A stretch of DNA of 64,000 nucleotides from Przewalskia tangutica. Lineage: Eukaryota; Streptophyta; Magnoliopsida; Solanales; Solanaceae. The position numbers and the translations under genes are program-made. A model generated the notes under the pieces. The model saw nothing but the letters and a program-made list of their open reading frames with translations, did not search any database and was not told where the DNA came from. This document shows positions 1 to 11,708 of the stretch, piece after piece; position 1 is the first letter of the stretch, and each line of letters opens with the position of its first letter. The DNA is taken from NCBI GenBank assembly GCA_029844215.1, contig CM056726.1:37007001-37071000 (forward strand), in the 5' to 3' direction.

Positions 1-429
1 GTAGATATAAAACAAGAAAGACTAACGTCTTAGTATATGGTAGACATATACACATACCTTACCATTTCTCTGTAGTTGAGTGGTTCTTTCCCTCTTGTTC
101 TAATTCCTTCAAAAACTCCCCCTATCACCTAGCCCGTTGGATAATTCTTCATAATCCTTGATGAGGGGTCCCTTCGAACTTGATCTAGCAATTCAACATT
201 TTACTCCTCATTCATGGCCTCCGTGGTCTCATTTTCATGTTCAGGTGTTGCTTCATGTGTGGCAACATCTGATTCTTCAACAGTCTGCGCGTTTTCCACT
301 GAAACTATAATGTTATTTTCAGTTATATTCCTGTAAGATTAGAAAAATCATCAAAAATAACATATACATACTCTTGTACAGTTCTGGTTCTCAGATTATA
401 TACACGATAAGCATGACTATTTTGTGAAT

Positions 430-1065
430 AGGCAAAAAAAAAAAATCCTTTGGCACTCTTAGAGTCAAACTTTGCCAAATGTTCTCTATCATTTAAAATG
501 TAACAAATACACCCAAAACATGAAAGGAACGCAAGTTAGGTTTCTTTCCATTTATAAGCTCATAGGGAGTCATCTTTGTTCCTGGCCTTAAGTAGACTCT
601 ATTAGTGATGTGACAAACAGTATTTAAGGCTTCGACCCAAAAACATTTGACATTCTTTTAGAACTAAGCATAACTCTAACCATTTCTTGTAGTGTTTTAT
701 TCTTCCTTTCTGTTGAGGAGTTTTGGGAGCAGAAAACTCATGAAAAAATCCTTTTTTCTCACAAAATTTTGTAAATGAGCTATTTCAAATTCTATTCCAT
801 GGTCGGATCTAATCCAAAAAATAGGAGAATAGAACAAATTCCTAATTCTAGAGTGCAAAATTTTAAACATGTCAAAAGTTTGTGATTTTTCTTTCAAAAA
901 ATGTATCCATGAATATCTAGAAAAATCATCTACAACCACATAGGAATACCTCATGCCTCCTAGATTGTCTACTTCAATTGGGCCCATTAGATCCATATGT
1001 AAATTGAAAACAGTGAGATGTACCTGAATGTTATATGTCGTGATGAATAACATTATGGTAAACAC
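430..1065 (-). pseudogene. A1 integrase core and C-terminal part
   Basis: The longest open piece (697-1065) carries the catalytic-core signature of copia integrases: a MDLMGP start, VVVDDFSRY with the first catalytic Asp, and RSDHGIEFE with the second Asp and downstream region. After a frameshift the frame continues below 690 with YELINGKKPNL and the FDSKSAKG segment typical of the end of the copia integrase. Below 430 the sequence is the integrase-RT spacer, with the PSSRI..P and VIGGVFEG segments also seen in A4 at about 54570-54630. Non-functional because of frameshifts and stops. Confidence 0.8.
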
Positions 1066-1069
1066 GGGT

Positions 1070-1600
1070 TTGCTTACCTTTCATACAATCTTCACATACT
1101 GTTTTACCTTTAGGGCGTAGTTTGTGTATGCCTCTGACCGCTTCATATGAGATTAATTTTTCTAAATTGCGGTAGTTGACATGCCCTAACTTTTGGTGTC
1201 ATAGTGTTGAGTAATCAATCTTAGCATTACTACACATTTCTTGTCTTCCAACAAGATAGCAATTATCACTAGTTCTTGTACCTGTCATGACACATTAATT
1301 GGTATTATTCGTAACTACACAAGAACTCTTATAGAATTTTACCTCAAGATCATCATCACACAGTTGGCTGATGCTAAGCAAATTAGTCAATAAGCCCTCA
1401 ACGTGTAATACATTTCTTAAGGCTGGAATATCAGTCAAGATTCCTTTTTCAATTATTTGCTTTTACTGTCACATCCAAAAGTCATGTTTCCTCTATTGAA
1501 TGACTCATAATTCTTCAAAAAACATTGTGTACCTGTCATGTGGTAAGAATATCTACTATCGAAGTATCAAGAACCTCAAATGTTAGTTCTTAATGCAGTT
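1070..1600 (-). pseudogene. A1 protease and GAG-preINT remnants
   Basis: Around 1527-1575 the minus strand encodes FDSRYSYHMTG, the copia protease active-site region (family consensus DSG-x-SxHMTG); the catalytic Asp is kept but the following Gly is changed. From about 1260 down to 1080 there is a GAG-preINT segment with the CEDC..KGKQTR zinc-binding end that leads into integrase. Both are out of frame with their neighbours. The assignment rests on motif recognition only. Confidence 0.65.
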
Positions 1601-3259
1601 ATACAGACATTACAAGTTCTATAACTCTCTTAAAACATTTTTCACCTTTTGGCTCAGAAATGTTACTTCGACTGTTATCCAGAATGTTAGACAACAGTTT
1701 TGGCAATATTTTGCTCACATAATTTTGAAGTTTGAAACAGTATGATTTTAAGTGTTCATGGGAGTTATAGTGATGACATACAAACTTAAAATTCTTTAAC
1801 ATATATGAGAAATTATTATTCATTTTCCTTTTACAAAGAATATTTCTCATTTTTATCAAAGAGATTGGAGCATATGGTTTTAAGATAGTTTTTATACCCA
1901 ATACTTGCATGTGTATGTTTACTGAAGTTGAGTATCTCATTCAGTTTTGAAGTCCCCGTGTTGAGATTATGAAAAGTAGCTTCGGCTAAATCTAATTTTG
2001 CACTGATCTTACCAAATTCAATGTCCTTTTTGGTAAGTGTACCCTCTAGGCGGGTTATTGTGCCTTTTAAATCTACATTTTTATGAGTTAAAGATTTTAC
2101 CTTTGTGTCAAGTTGCTTGGATTCTATGATGCAGACTTTATAAAAAAATTGTAATTCTTTAATCATATCATCTTTGAAATCAACTCGATCTACACAACCA
2201 GTCTCACTAATAGAAATAAAACCACTAAAGCAATTAACATCAGAATAGTTAAAGAGTTTGTACCTCTCGGATGTCACTGGGGATGCAGATGTTGTTGCTA
2301 ATGTTGAGTCAAATATTGTGACATTTGAGACAACATTGTCGATGACATCTTCATTGTTCGATAGAGACTGTTTGAAAACAGTAGCCATCATTGCTTGTGA
2401 TTCGACTTCTTGATCTCATTCCTCTTCTATTTCGTCGTCACTAAGAGAAACCCATACACTCATATCAAATTTTCTAAGAGTATTTGCACATTCATTAGCA
2501 TAATGACCCCACCCCGAGCATGCATGACATTGCACGATCTCAAGCTGTTTGGGATCAAATTTGGTAGGATATGAGTTGGTTCTCCTTAGTTGATTTCCTT
2601 GTTGTACATTTAGAAGGACTCTAGTGGACTTTTGATTGAAGAATTGGTTTTGGTGCTATTTGGTTTTGGATTTATATATATCATTATTGAACTTTCTTAT
2701 CATCGAATGGAATTTTCTAGTGAGTAGGGCAACATTAGCACCGTCACTAACTTCTTCAAGGTTCTCATCCTCTTCTTCGATTTGACTCTCCGAGGATTGA
2801 ACTTGTAGTTTTTCATTCTTGCTCTTATACAATTCCCTTTGATTATCAATATTCATCTCATAGATTTTGAGAATGTTCATTAAGGTATGAAGGTCCATTA
2901 TAGCAAGATTGTGAGCTTATTCAATCACAATCTTGATATTCATTTGAGATGTCAATCAACTTTTTAAAATAGGATTTAATGTATCCCGTTTCTTCCATCC
3001 TTAAATGTTTATATCTTCTCATAAGCATTTGTAGCTTCATCCGACGAACACTTGAGCTACCTTCACAATGAGTTTGTAAGGTATCCCATGCGTCCTTAGC
3101 CGTAGAGCAGTTTTGTATGAGTTTGAACATGTAAAGATCAACCCATCCAAAAATTGCATTTAAGGATTTCTCGTTAAAGCTTGCATTATTGGTTTCTTTC
3201 CCAGTCCATTCATATTCAGGTTTAACAAGAATGTCACCTTCCTCCTCCAGTGGCAACAT
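1599..3259 (-). pseudogene. A1 gag, fragmented
   Basis: Three or four overlapping fragments form a copia gag. 2921-3259 is the N-terminal retrotransposon-gag domain, with the IFGWVDLYMFKLIQ and AKDAWDTLQTHCEGSSSVRR segments that match A4 gag. 2656-2898 continues it, with NMDLHTLM-like and acidic (SQIEEEDENLEEVSDGA) sections. The CCHC knuckle lies around 2490-2530 and has lost its first cysteine. 1831-2391 is the acidic spacer with coiled-coil character, and 1599-1940 holds a second Cys/His finger near the protease. Separate frames show at least three frameshifts. Confidence 0.75.
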
Positions 3260-3436
3260 TGGAACAAAGTACTCATTGGTTATAGATCTTCATTCTCTAA
3301 CATCAATTGATTTAATATGAGAACATAGGCATATCTTCCAATAGGCATAGTTTGATCCATCTAAAATGGGAAGCCTATCAATAGTTGGATTTGCCGGACC
3401 CATAGCTTGAAATAACAGGAACACTTATTATGTTCA

Positions 3437-3454
3437 GTGTTGGCTTTGATACCA
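3437..3454 (-). promoter_or_regulatory. A1 primer binding site (initiator-Met tRNA type)
   Basis: The minus strand reads TGGTATCAAAGCCAACAC, one change from the usual plant copia site TGGTATCAGAGC complementary to the 3' end of initiator methionyl tRNA. It lies two bases (AG) after the LTR end, the same spacing as in A4. Confidence 0.8.
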
Positions 3455-3456
3455 CT

Positions 3457-4220
3457 TGAAGAGGGGCTACAAATCAAAATATCAATCGACTACAAGTACA
3501 GTTTCAGAATGTTGGTGACAATGTCTTCGTCTTCCAATACTAGTGACAACACTTCATAAAATAGAAAACCTTTAAGAGTAAAATGCAGCGGGAAAATTAA
3601 AGAACACAAAGGTTTAAATTTTCATAAGTTATATATCGATATAACTCATGATGGTAAATGACCAAATGTATAGAAAACCTCTCATTACAATTGCTCTATA
3701 TAAAACTAATCTAGAATATAAACATCAATTGTAGTATTGGATAGAATGTTGTTAACACACTCAGGCAACACTAGTGATCCATATTTCTGAGATGAAATCC
3801 TGAGAGCTCTCTTGGTGTTTTTACTTTCTGGTTCTGGATATCGATTAACTGCAGTAACCTCTCTATTTATAGTAGAGAGTCTTCCTTGATAAGTTAATTG
3901 ATCTGTTGTGAAGGTTGATGGAAATGTGGGAAGCTTGTGGTAGATGATTAAGGAGTTAAAATCTCAACAACTTTGACTTGTTTCGTACTCGACTTCTTCC
4001 CTAAGCTTCGACTCTTTATCCACGTTTTACACAGCTACAATTCACCACGTCTAAGTCCTTTTACCTCACAGTAAAATATTACTGCTTAGCGTGAAGTACG
4101 ACAAAATTGTTCTAATGATTGTTAGTCCGAATGTTGTGACATTTGTTCCAACATTTTTTGCATTCAAATCAGTACTTCAGCAGATATGTTGGGTCAAATA
4201 TCACAACACCAAATCCAACA
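3457..4220 (-). repeat. A1 5' LTR, about 764 bp
   Basis: On the minus strand it opens TGTTGGATTTGG at 4220 and closes TCTTCA at 3457, directly before the primer site. The partner LTR is outside the window. Immediately past 4220 two T residues separate it from the TGTTGGAAATTT start of the next element. Confidence 0.7.
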
Positions 4221-4222
4221 TT

Positions 4223-5030
4223 TGTTGGAAATTTACTAATATGAAATTAAGTTTATCCCATTATTTATGACTCGAACAATTGGGATCCCGCACGTCGGAA
4301 ACCTCATTTCCACACACTAGAATATATTGGTAAGTAAATAAATGTTTGAGACATAGAATGATGGACGGTCATTGATTAAATGACGAGTGTTCCACATTCA
4401 TAAATTAAGGAAGAAGTGTACGAAGTGTAAGATAGAAACAGACCAGAAAAGGGCCATGACGTCACCGCGGAGCCGGGGCGCCATAGCACCACTACCATAA
4501 GGGTCGTGGTGCCTAATTTCTGAGCCGCGACGCTTGGGTGGTAGTGGCTACTGGAGCCGCGGCGCTACCAAGGCATTGTCTGTGCGATGGAACATTGAAA
4601 TATCAGTTTTTCCTCCATAAATCAGCCATTATTTGGCTGCATTACTTGGTGAATTAAGTGGTCATTACATGACACTTAAATGGCCATTACATGGGCACTT
4701 GAAGAGACCATCTTACACTACTTTAAATTGAGGCATTTGGCTCAATTGGAGATGTACAAGACACACTACACTTGCAAAGTTCTGAAAATCTTCTTCCTCT
4801 CTAACATCTTTCAAATACTCAAGGTTCTTCTTTTAGTAAACACTTGAGTTTTCTTTGCTCATTTGTTAGTTGTTGTTTTATCTTGGTAGACAATTGCCCA
4901 CTAACGTAAAATGATATATACGGGGAAATCTTGTCTTAATGATAAAGTGAATATCACTTGACTCAGCAGCGCCTTTGTAACGCTACCAGATTTAGTGTCT
5001 CTTGGTTTCAGGTTATCAAGATCAATGAGT
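4223..5030 (+). repeat. A2 5' LTR (3' boundary uncertain)
   Basis: Starts TGTTGGAAATTT. It contains a GC-rich stretch at 4463-4573 with GCCGCGGCGC-like blocks, which contrasts with the AT-rich surroundings and belongs to the hairpin module described in the findings. The end is uncertain: no clear TGGTATCA-type primer site was found, and a plausible transition lies between 4900 and 5030. Confidence 0.55.
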
Positions 5031-5600
5031 GTGATGCAATTGGAACGAAGATTCAAGACGGATTCAAGAACTCAAGAGCTTGTTGGGCCATAAACCTTGT
5101 TGGCTACAAGTTAATTACAATTGTAATACTTTAGTTTTAACCCTTTAGAAGCACTTGTAATAGTTAGTTACTATTCCATACATCCATTGTTTTTCAGCAA
5201 TCTTAAGACAAGTTTTGTATTAGTGCTCGAAAGATGTTTGCTAGCAGATATGCTCCCAAATCTAGCTGTGTTTTTCTTCTTGAAACCAGTTATGTTGACA
5301 GTTCCATTAACAGTTCAAACATTGTCTCTGTCAACAACCGTGCTTTCAAATATGGTCCAAGTTTTAGGTCTCTCTTTGATAGTTACCAATCGATTTCAAG
5401 ATATTGTTGATATTCATGCTAGTACGACTAAGGATCAAGGAAGAGTTGTGGTTACCGTTCCCAAGAGTAGTGGAAACAAGCGGCCACGAGAGGTTGAGGA
5501 TGTCAACTGGGACAAGAGGAGAAGACTGAAGATGTTGCTTAACCTTGTAGCAGAAGGTCTATACATGTCCCAGACAAAGGATCTAAATTATGGTATGGAG
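5031..5600 (+). other. A2 leader with a 142-codon open frame of unknown meaning
   Basis: A frame at 5187-5615 is open for 142 codons. Its first half is hydrophobic and low in recognisable motifs; the second half has a basic patch (KRPREVEDVNWDKRRRLK). I recognise no family. It sits where gag would be expected but shows no gag domain or zinc knuckle, and its end runs into the first decayed copy of a tandem repeat. It may be fortuitous. Confidence 0.25.
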
Positions 5601-5603
5601 GAA

Positions 5604-6240
5604 ATGGACACTTAGTCTAACTGAAGTGGGCGAGAATCTGTCCATAATGCGTTTAGATAATTTTTGAATAAAAGTGTGTAAGCAAGGCTAGGATTATGAA
5701 AGTATTTTCAATAAAAACTTATATTCCCTACACTTTAAAATCAGAAGTTTAGTCTAACCTTCCTTCCCATTTAAAGATTGGACTATTGTAACAACGGCTT
5801 AAAAGATGCGGTTTTAGGTTGTAATTTAAATTGGGACTATGGACAATCCTAAGTAAATGCTAGGAATTTCCCTGGGCACCAATCACAAAGTAAGAGGACT
5901 AAAGACAAATATGTCACCGTTTCCGATAGAAGGTCCTTCATTTGATAGGATGGTATTGGACACTCAGTCATGAAAATCCTACATGCCACTAGAGTAGGCC
6001 AGAGTTTCTAGATCTTAAACGATCTAAAGACAAATCTATCACCATTTCCGATAGAAAATCCTTTATTTGATAGGATGGTATTGGACACTCAGTCATGAAA
6101 ATCCTATGGGCGACTAGAGTAGGCTAGAGTTTCGAGATCTTAAACGATCTGAAGGGCAAAAGAAAGACAAAAGATATTGGACACTCAGTCTGCCAAGGCA
6201 ACTGGAGTGGGATAGAGTATCTAGATCACATATGATCCGG
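5604..6240 (+). repeat. Degenerate tandem repeat, about 125-bp unit, in A2 leader
   Basis: Two nearly identical units begin at 5901 and 6026 (both start with aaagacaaat and contain TATTGGACACTCAGTCATGA). A third, partly deleted unit begins about 6163 with ATTGGACACTCAGTCTG, and a fragment with the same GGACACTTAGTCT core lies at about 5606. The units end with AACGATCT. Function unknown; it lies upstream of the surviving pol pieces. Confidence 0.75.
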
Positions 6241-6729
6241 TTACGCCCTAACCACGGGAAAGAGGTTGTTCATGTGAAGCAACACCACCTTTAAAGTAGA
6301 AGGGGTTGGAGAGACAGACCTCAAAAGGACTTAAGAGAATGGGATCACTCTAAAACGAGGTGATACATGTCCCGAACTTGGTTTCATGGATTTTGTTGGT
6401 CAAACTAGTTTGAGTCTAGTCCAACAGGTCTGTAATAATTAATAATGGTACAGTATGTATGTAGCCAAATGAATGATGTATTTGTAATCCGTGCATCTAT
6501 GTCAACATAGATTAAGACACATTAAATAGAGAGTCATTCAAAATCTAACTAAGTTGAGATTGTTTCCGTCTATCGACATAAAACCTCAAAATGATTGTGA
6601 GGTGGGAAAAGAGGCAAAATCACCTTTCCATTCCGACAAAGGAATAGCGAAAGAAGCACCGCTCCTCTAGAACATAGTCACACCTACATGGGTGATTTTA
6701 AGTTTGTACAAAATAGATAGGGTAGACAA

Positions 6730-7239
6730 GTACTTTGTGACCTTGACGATGGTATAACGTATTGCATCGTTTGTTTGCTGAAAAGAAAAGATGAAACTGT
6801 TGAAGCAGATAAGCGCTACAAAATAGAAATTGAAAATCAACTAAGCCTACAGATTGAGGAATTCATAGTGATAGAGGGTAAGAATGCGAAGCATCATTCA
6901 TCAAACAACTGCTTCTTACTCACCTCAGTCTAACGGTGTTAGCCAAAGTGGAAAAGCCATACACCAAAGATATGTGGGGCAAGGCGATCCTTACCGCTAA
7001 TGCGATTCTCAACAGAACTCTGTATAAGGATAAGGATAACCCTCCATGTAAAGCATAGAAATGATCCCACATATAAATGTTGTGATGTGGGGTGGCTTGG
7101 TAGAGGTTGGAATACCGAAATTGGTCAAGTTGGACCTAAGATTGTAGATTTTATATCCACTGGATCTGCAAATAATTGTAGTGCTTATCGCCTCCTGGTG
7201 TCAAATAATGTTGAGTTATTTGAAGATAACTTTCCTTAA
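6730..7239 (+). pseudogene. A2 integrase remnant
   Basis: Several frames together match a copia integrase: a piece with KDETVEADKRYKIEIENQL (the segment before the second catalytic Asp), a decayed TTAPYSPQSNG equivalent near 6910, then MWGKAILTANAILNRT near 6972-7020 and GPKIVDFISTG..NCSAYR in the 7000-7239 frame. It is split over at least three frames and has no intact catalytic triad. Confidence 0.65.
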
Positions 7240-7389
7240 GAAGGAAAAATGAAGTAATTGCTCAAGGTTAACAAGAACCAGCGAGTGCCTGACTGTCCAG
7301 AACTAGATGTTCTAGATCTATAGGACTCAGAAGTTGCTCACTATCCAAAACTTAATGTTCCACATCTACAGAACTCAGAGATTCTAGAT

Positions 7390-8358
7390 GTTGAACCCAG
7401 AAAGAGCAAAAAGATGGGACAAAGACTTGTTCCAGGCCTTCTAGCTTATATGGTTGAGAATGAACCATGGACAATTAAGAGAGGATTGTCATCTCCAGAA
7501 GCGCTGCTTTGGAAAGAAGCTACAAAGAGAGAAATAGACTCCATCAGTTAGAATCATACTTGTGTAATGATTGACCTTCCTCCGGATAAAGAACCTTTGG
7601 GTTGTAAAAGTGGATACTCAAATTGAGTACAAAGTAGATGGATCTATTGACGAGTATAAGGCCTCAACTATATGGACATGTGCTCCTTTGTGAATAGTTT
7701 AACATTCAGGGCCACCGCAGTCTTGCATAACATGGATGTTGAGACAACCTTCCTAATCAGAGAGTTGATTTGGTGGACTGTTGGGCTTCTTCCTTAACTT
7801 CTTTTTTGTTTATTTGGTCCTGGAAATTTTAGATAAAACAAAAATAATGAATCTGACAACGAAAATATTGACTCTGAAGTTAGAAAGCCAACATTTGGAA
7901 AACCAATAGTCCGAGAGTAGAAGAAAAAAGGAATATGGAACAACCCTAGAAGTATGTGGTTCCATGGAGAGAGAAGAAAGTCTGTTGACTTATCACATCT
8001 CTGTGCGGATTGAAATAGGCCATGAAGCAATGGCACGGAAACTTTAATAGTACTCTACTATAGAAAGGTTTCTCTTTTAATGAGTGTGACAAATGTGTCT
8101 ACATGAAAGGTAATTCTGACTCGTTCGTCGTAATATTTCTTTACGTAGACGACATGTTGATCACAGAAAATATTCCTAGTTTGTTACTAGAAACTAAGGA
8201 TATGTTGAAACAATGTTTCGATATGAAGGATATGGGAATGGTAGATAACATCTTAGGAATTGGAATTTCCAAGACATCTACAGACTGGTCTAAATCCAAA
8301 CTCATTTGTGAAGTGTTTGACAGCCTCGTTGAAGTAATCAATGGATATGAATCATAGA
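7390..8358 (+). pseudogene. A2 reverse transcriptase remnant
   Basis: The 7480-7620 segment encodes the RT N-terminus (a GLSSPEALLWKEATKREIDS block and a PLGCK equivalent). After a decayed stretch, 8103-8357 encodes FLYVDDMLIT with the catalytic YVDD at 8142-8153, followed by KDMGMVDNILGIGIS, the usual copia sequence after YVDD. Stops and frameshifts separate the pieces and no RNase H follows. Confidence 0.7.
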
Positions 8359-8639
8359 ATTGATTGGAATCATGGTGCACCCATATACCAGGAGTGATAT
8401 GTATATGTCACATGTAGTTCAATGTATTTCATACACTACAAACGACCTGGTATCGGCTCACAAAGTAGATCAGTTGAAACCCAACCTTACTGACTGGAGA
8501 TCCCAGGAATTAGGTTCAATGGGAAAACTTAATCATAAAGGTTCAGTTGAGCGTTTCGATGGAAGCAAGAGCACTTCGGATGATGATTTCTGTAAAGAAA
8601 CATGAATCCAAAGTCGTTCCCACGATAGACATTAAAGTG

Positions 8640-9078
8640 CTAACTGCATGGTGGGTAGAGGTTATGTTTTCAAAACCTTTAATGATCCTCACCGGTTGAG
8701 GTTAGGTTTGGGTAAACTTTTAATGGTGTATAACACTTGTGAAGTGGGGGTATAGCAAGATACCTTGTAGGAGATCACCTATTTAAGTGTGAGGACAAGT
8801 CATCTCAAATGAACGCACTTAAGAATCCAAGAAGTATCCACGGCCACAACGGACAAAACATTAAGAAGAACAAAGTAAGGAAAGTTGTTGTGTTGGTACT
8901 GTTGTATTGACTTACACTAAATAATGATGGTTCAAGACATCACGTTCACCGCGTAGTAAGTAAGTCCGATGGTATTCAACTATGGAAGGTTCAAAGCCAA
9001 GGCTACCTATCCAGATGAAACATCGGTCCGCCAAAGATTGCTAGAGAGACACCTTGTGAGTGCACCAAAATCTCTTTC
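8640..9078 (+). other. A2 3' non-coding stretch
   Basis: No coding motif is visible between the RT remnant and the purine tract. RNase H is expected here in an intact copia and is not recognisable. Confidence 0.4.
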
Positions 9079-9183
9079 AAGAGGGGATTGTTGGAAATTT
9101 ACTAATATGGAATTAAGTTTATCCCATTATTTATTACTCGAACAATTGGGATCCCGCACGTCAAAAACCTCGTTTCCACACAC
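9079..9183 (+). repeat. A2 polypurine tract and truncated 3' LTR
   Basis: CAAGAGGGGA at 9079-9088 is a polypurine tract placed directly before TGTTGGAAATTT at 9089. The LTR then matches the 5' copy until about 9183 (shared CCACACAC), where similarity stops, so most of the 3' LTR is missing or replaced. Confidence 0.7.
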
Positions 9184-9828
9184 GTAGTGCCAAGTAATTT
9201 ACAATGTGGGACTTATTGTTCACCCGCCAGCAAATTTAACATACAATATGGATACAATGACCATTTACCACATACATAAAATCTTGAGATCAATCTGATG
9301 ACAATATTGAGTAATTGACAAATTCGACATGTAGGGAGAATAAGATAATAAGTTCTTTTTAATTTCTTTCCCTTTTGACATTCGGGAGAAAATTACTGAA
9401 TGCACAACCTACAAAATTGGTTCAAGTGCTTGTTATACAAATTCTTTCTTAGGATAATTCGTTCCTAAAGACAATTTAAAATTTGACAAACACCTTAAAT
9501 TTTCTAATGTATCTGTTGGTAGGCATTTAATTAAAAATAAAAAATAAAACACACCATTAATTTTTTTCTTTATTTCAAATTTACGAAATCTCTAATTACC
9601 TTATATAACGAATGAATGAATCATAATTGAAAATAAATCCTCTTATCCGGATAAACCTTAAGAGAGAAAATTTAATTTTACAAATCGGATTGTCAGGAAA
9701 AAAGAAGTTAAAATAGAAGACCAAAAATAGATAAAGGAAAAAATACACAGTTACAAAATCTATCTGCGTTCACACTACCTATCTAGCAAGATGAAATGAC
9801 AATATTATCCATTATGTATGATCCCATT
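9184..9828. other. AT-rich spacer, no gene seen
   Basis: No motif, repeat boundary or convincing open frame was found. The short frame starting at 9796 runs into the next LTR and is not a gene. Confidence 0.5.
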
Positions 9829-9833
9829 AAAAC

Positions 9834-10097
9834 TGTAAACGTGTATAGTAGTATAATAATATCCCTACCCATAATTAGAATATTGTGTAAATATAATTAT
9901 GGTAAGACTAGAATTCCTCTTGTATATGGAACTGGGATTCCTCTTGTATATGGGATGAACATAGTACAATATATATATTGATATTAATGAGAAAGACTCC
10001 CCAAGGGACCCAGATGCTTCTGTCCCATCGTCAACGCCGCGGCCCATCGATGGGCGCCGCGGCGCCAAAACTCCTATAGTACAATATATATATTGAT
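9834..10097 (+). repeat. 5' LTR of short copia, disrupted by a GC-rich insert and local duplication
   Basis: 9834 to about 10000 matches the 3' LTR, but the last about 25 bp of the LTR are missing. Instead a GC-rich segment with a palindromic core at 10036-10064 follows, then a second copy of TAGTACAATATATATATTG (first at 9962, again at 10075). The sequence next enters RT directly, so the insert marks the edge of the internal deletion. Confidence 0.75.
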
Positions 10098-11166
10098 ATG
10101 AAAACTCATGCCAAACACGAAATATTCAAACCCAAAGTCCTATTTAACTTGTCTGCCCAAACCATCTCTTCAATTCCCAAGAACCCCAAATTGGACAAAC
10201 AAGACCCTAATTGGAATGCGGCTATGTCTGAGAAATTCAATACTTGGACTAAACAGCACACATGGGATCTAGTACCTAGACCTGAGGGGGTGAATGTGGT
10301 TCGTTGTATGTGGCTATTTCATCATAAATTCAGAGACAATGGGATCTTGAGAGGTATAAGACACGTCTTGTGGCTAATGGCACGAATCAGCAGGAGGGCA
10401 TTGATTGTGGTAGACATTCACCCCGGTTGTCAAACTGACTACTATTCACACAGTTTTGAGCATAGCTATGGGCAGACACTGACCGATATATCAACTTGAT
10501 GTGAAGAATGCATTTTTACATGTGGACCTGAGAGAGACAGTCTATATGCATCAGCCGTCTGAGTTCACCCATCCTGCAGTCCCTCACATGTCATCTCCGT
10601 AAGTCATTTTATGGCCTGAAACATGCCCCCCGTGTGTGGTATGATAGTTTTGTCAGGTATATCTTGCAGATTAGATTTGTATGCAGCAAGAGTGATGCAT
10701 CACTATTCGTTTTTCATCAGGTAGTAACATTTCTTACTTATTACTTTATGTGGATGATATTGTTCTTACTGCCTCTTCCGATGGGTTAAAAAATGAGACT
10801 ATTGTCTTGCTTAAGACCGAATTTGCAATTACTGATTTGGGAAAGCTGAGTTATTTCTTGGGGATATCAGTGACCAGGTCTTCCAACCACATGTTCTTGT
10901 GTCAACGTAAGTATGCAGAGGAGATTGTGTACATCGCTAAGATGGCGAATTGCAAAGTTATGCCTACTCCAGTTGATTCAATATCTAAGCTCAGTGTTAT
11001 GGATGGTGCTCCAGTCTCCGATCCTACTCTGTATAGGATCCTTGCAGGTGCACTTCAGTATCTCACATTTACAAGGCCAGACATTGCTTATGTTGTTCAG
11101 CAGATATGCTTATTTATGCATGCCCCCAGTGAGTCTCATTTCACTGCCCTTAAGCGTATCATCTGA
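10098..11166 (+). pseudogene. Reverse transcriptase of short copia element
   Basis: 10098-10499 covers the RT N-terminus (DPNWNAAMSEKFNTW, HTWDLVPRP), with a frameshift after the conserved KWVF/KxK-equivalent region. 10500-10740 continues out of frame (DVKNAFLHV-like start near 10499, QPSEF near 10555). 10750-11166 contains the region after YVDD, whose motif is at 10747-10758, then LGISVTRSS and PVSDPTLYRILAGALQYL. At least two frameshifts and a stop at 11164 make it inactive. Confidence 0.85.
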
Positions 11167-11708
11167 TACATTAAGGGCACACTTGATTATGGTTTGCACC
11201 TATACCCCTCTGCACCAAATAAGTTGCTCTCATATACGGATGCAGATTGGGTAGGGTGTCCGGACACGCGACGCTCCACCTCCGGCTTTTGTGTTTTTTA
11301 GGGGATAATCTGATTTCATGGTCTGCCAAGAGACAGGCCACCCTATCTTGTTCTAGTGCCGAGGCTGAGTACAGAGGTGTTGCAAATGTGGTAGCTGAGA
11401 TTTGTTGGCTCAGAAATTTACTGTTAGAACTTCAGTGTCTGTTGCGTCATGCATCTATTGTATACTGTGATAACAGCTCTGCAATCTACCTTTCTCACAA
11501 ACCGGTCCAACATCAGCGAACCAAGCACATTGAGATGGACATATATTTCGTTCGTGAAAAAGTTGCGCTAGGCCATGTCAGAGTGTTACATGTTCCCTCA
11601 TCATATCAGTATGCAGATAAATTTACCAATGGACTTTCCAGACAGTTGTTTCTTGACTTCAGATCCAGTCTCAGCGTCAGGCCTCCTCCTGTTCCGACTG
11701 AGGGGGTG
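11167..11708 (+). pseudogene. RNase H of short copia element
   Basis: The frame 11247-11723 shows copia RNase H motifs in order: SWSAKRQATLSCSSAEAEYRG (catalytic Glu), YCDNSSAIYLS (catalytic Asp), and HQRTKHIEMDIYFVREKV with the conserved His-Ile-Asp. It is separated from RT by a stop at 11164-11166 and a frameshift near 11247. The sequence ends in a CTGAGGGGGTG purine tract directly before the 3' LTR. Confidence 0.85.

Larger units (their letters stand above)
1..4220 (-). mobile_element. Sirevirus-like Ty1/copia element A1, 5' half, cut by window edge
   Basis: Reading from high to low coordinates there are a 5' LTR, a primer binding site, gag, protease, GAG-preINT and integrase; RT and everything after it lie outside the window. 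The gag and integrase pieces resemble those of A4 further along, so the two are members of one lineage. The coding region is broken by many frameshifts and stops, so the copy is dead. It abuts the LTR of copia A2 at 4221-4223. Lineage (Sirevirus) is inferred from the long gag with spacer domain and from similarity to A4, whose RT and extra ORF are present. Confidence 0.8.
4223..9183 (+). mobile_element. Decayed Ty1/copia element A2
   Basis: The first about 95 bases at 4223 recur at 9089, giving a pair of LTR starts in the same orientation (both open TGTTGGAAATTTACTAATAT). Between them are degenerate integrase and RT on the + strand and a purine tract just before the second LTR. No gag, protease or RNase H could be recognised, so those parts are deleted or decayed. 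Sublineage not determined. All coding pieces carry stops. Confidence 0.75.

Noticed and set aside
5187..5615. 142-codon frame as a possible host gene
   Set aside because: No recognisable domain, inside a copia element, and its end overlaps a tandem repeat; listed only as an open frame of unknown meaning.
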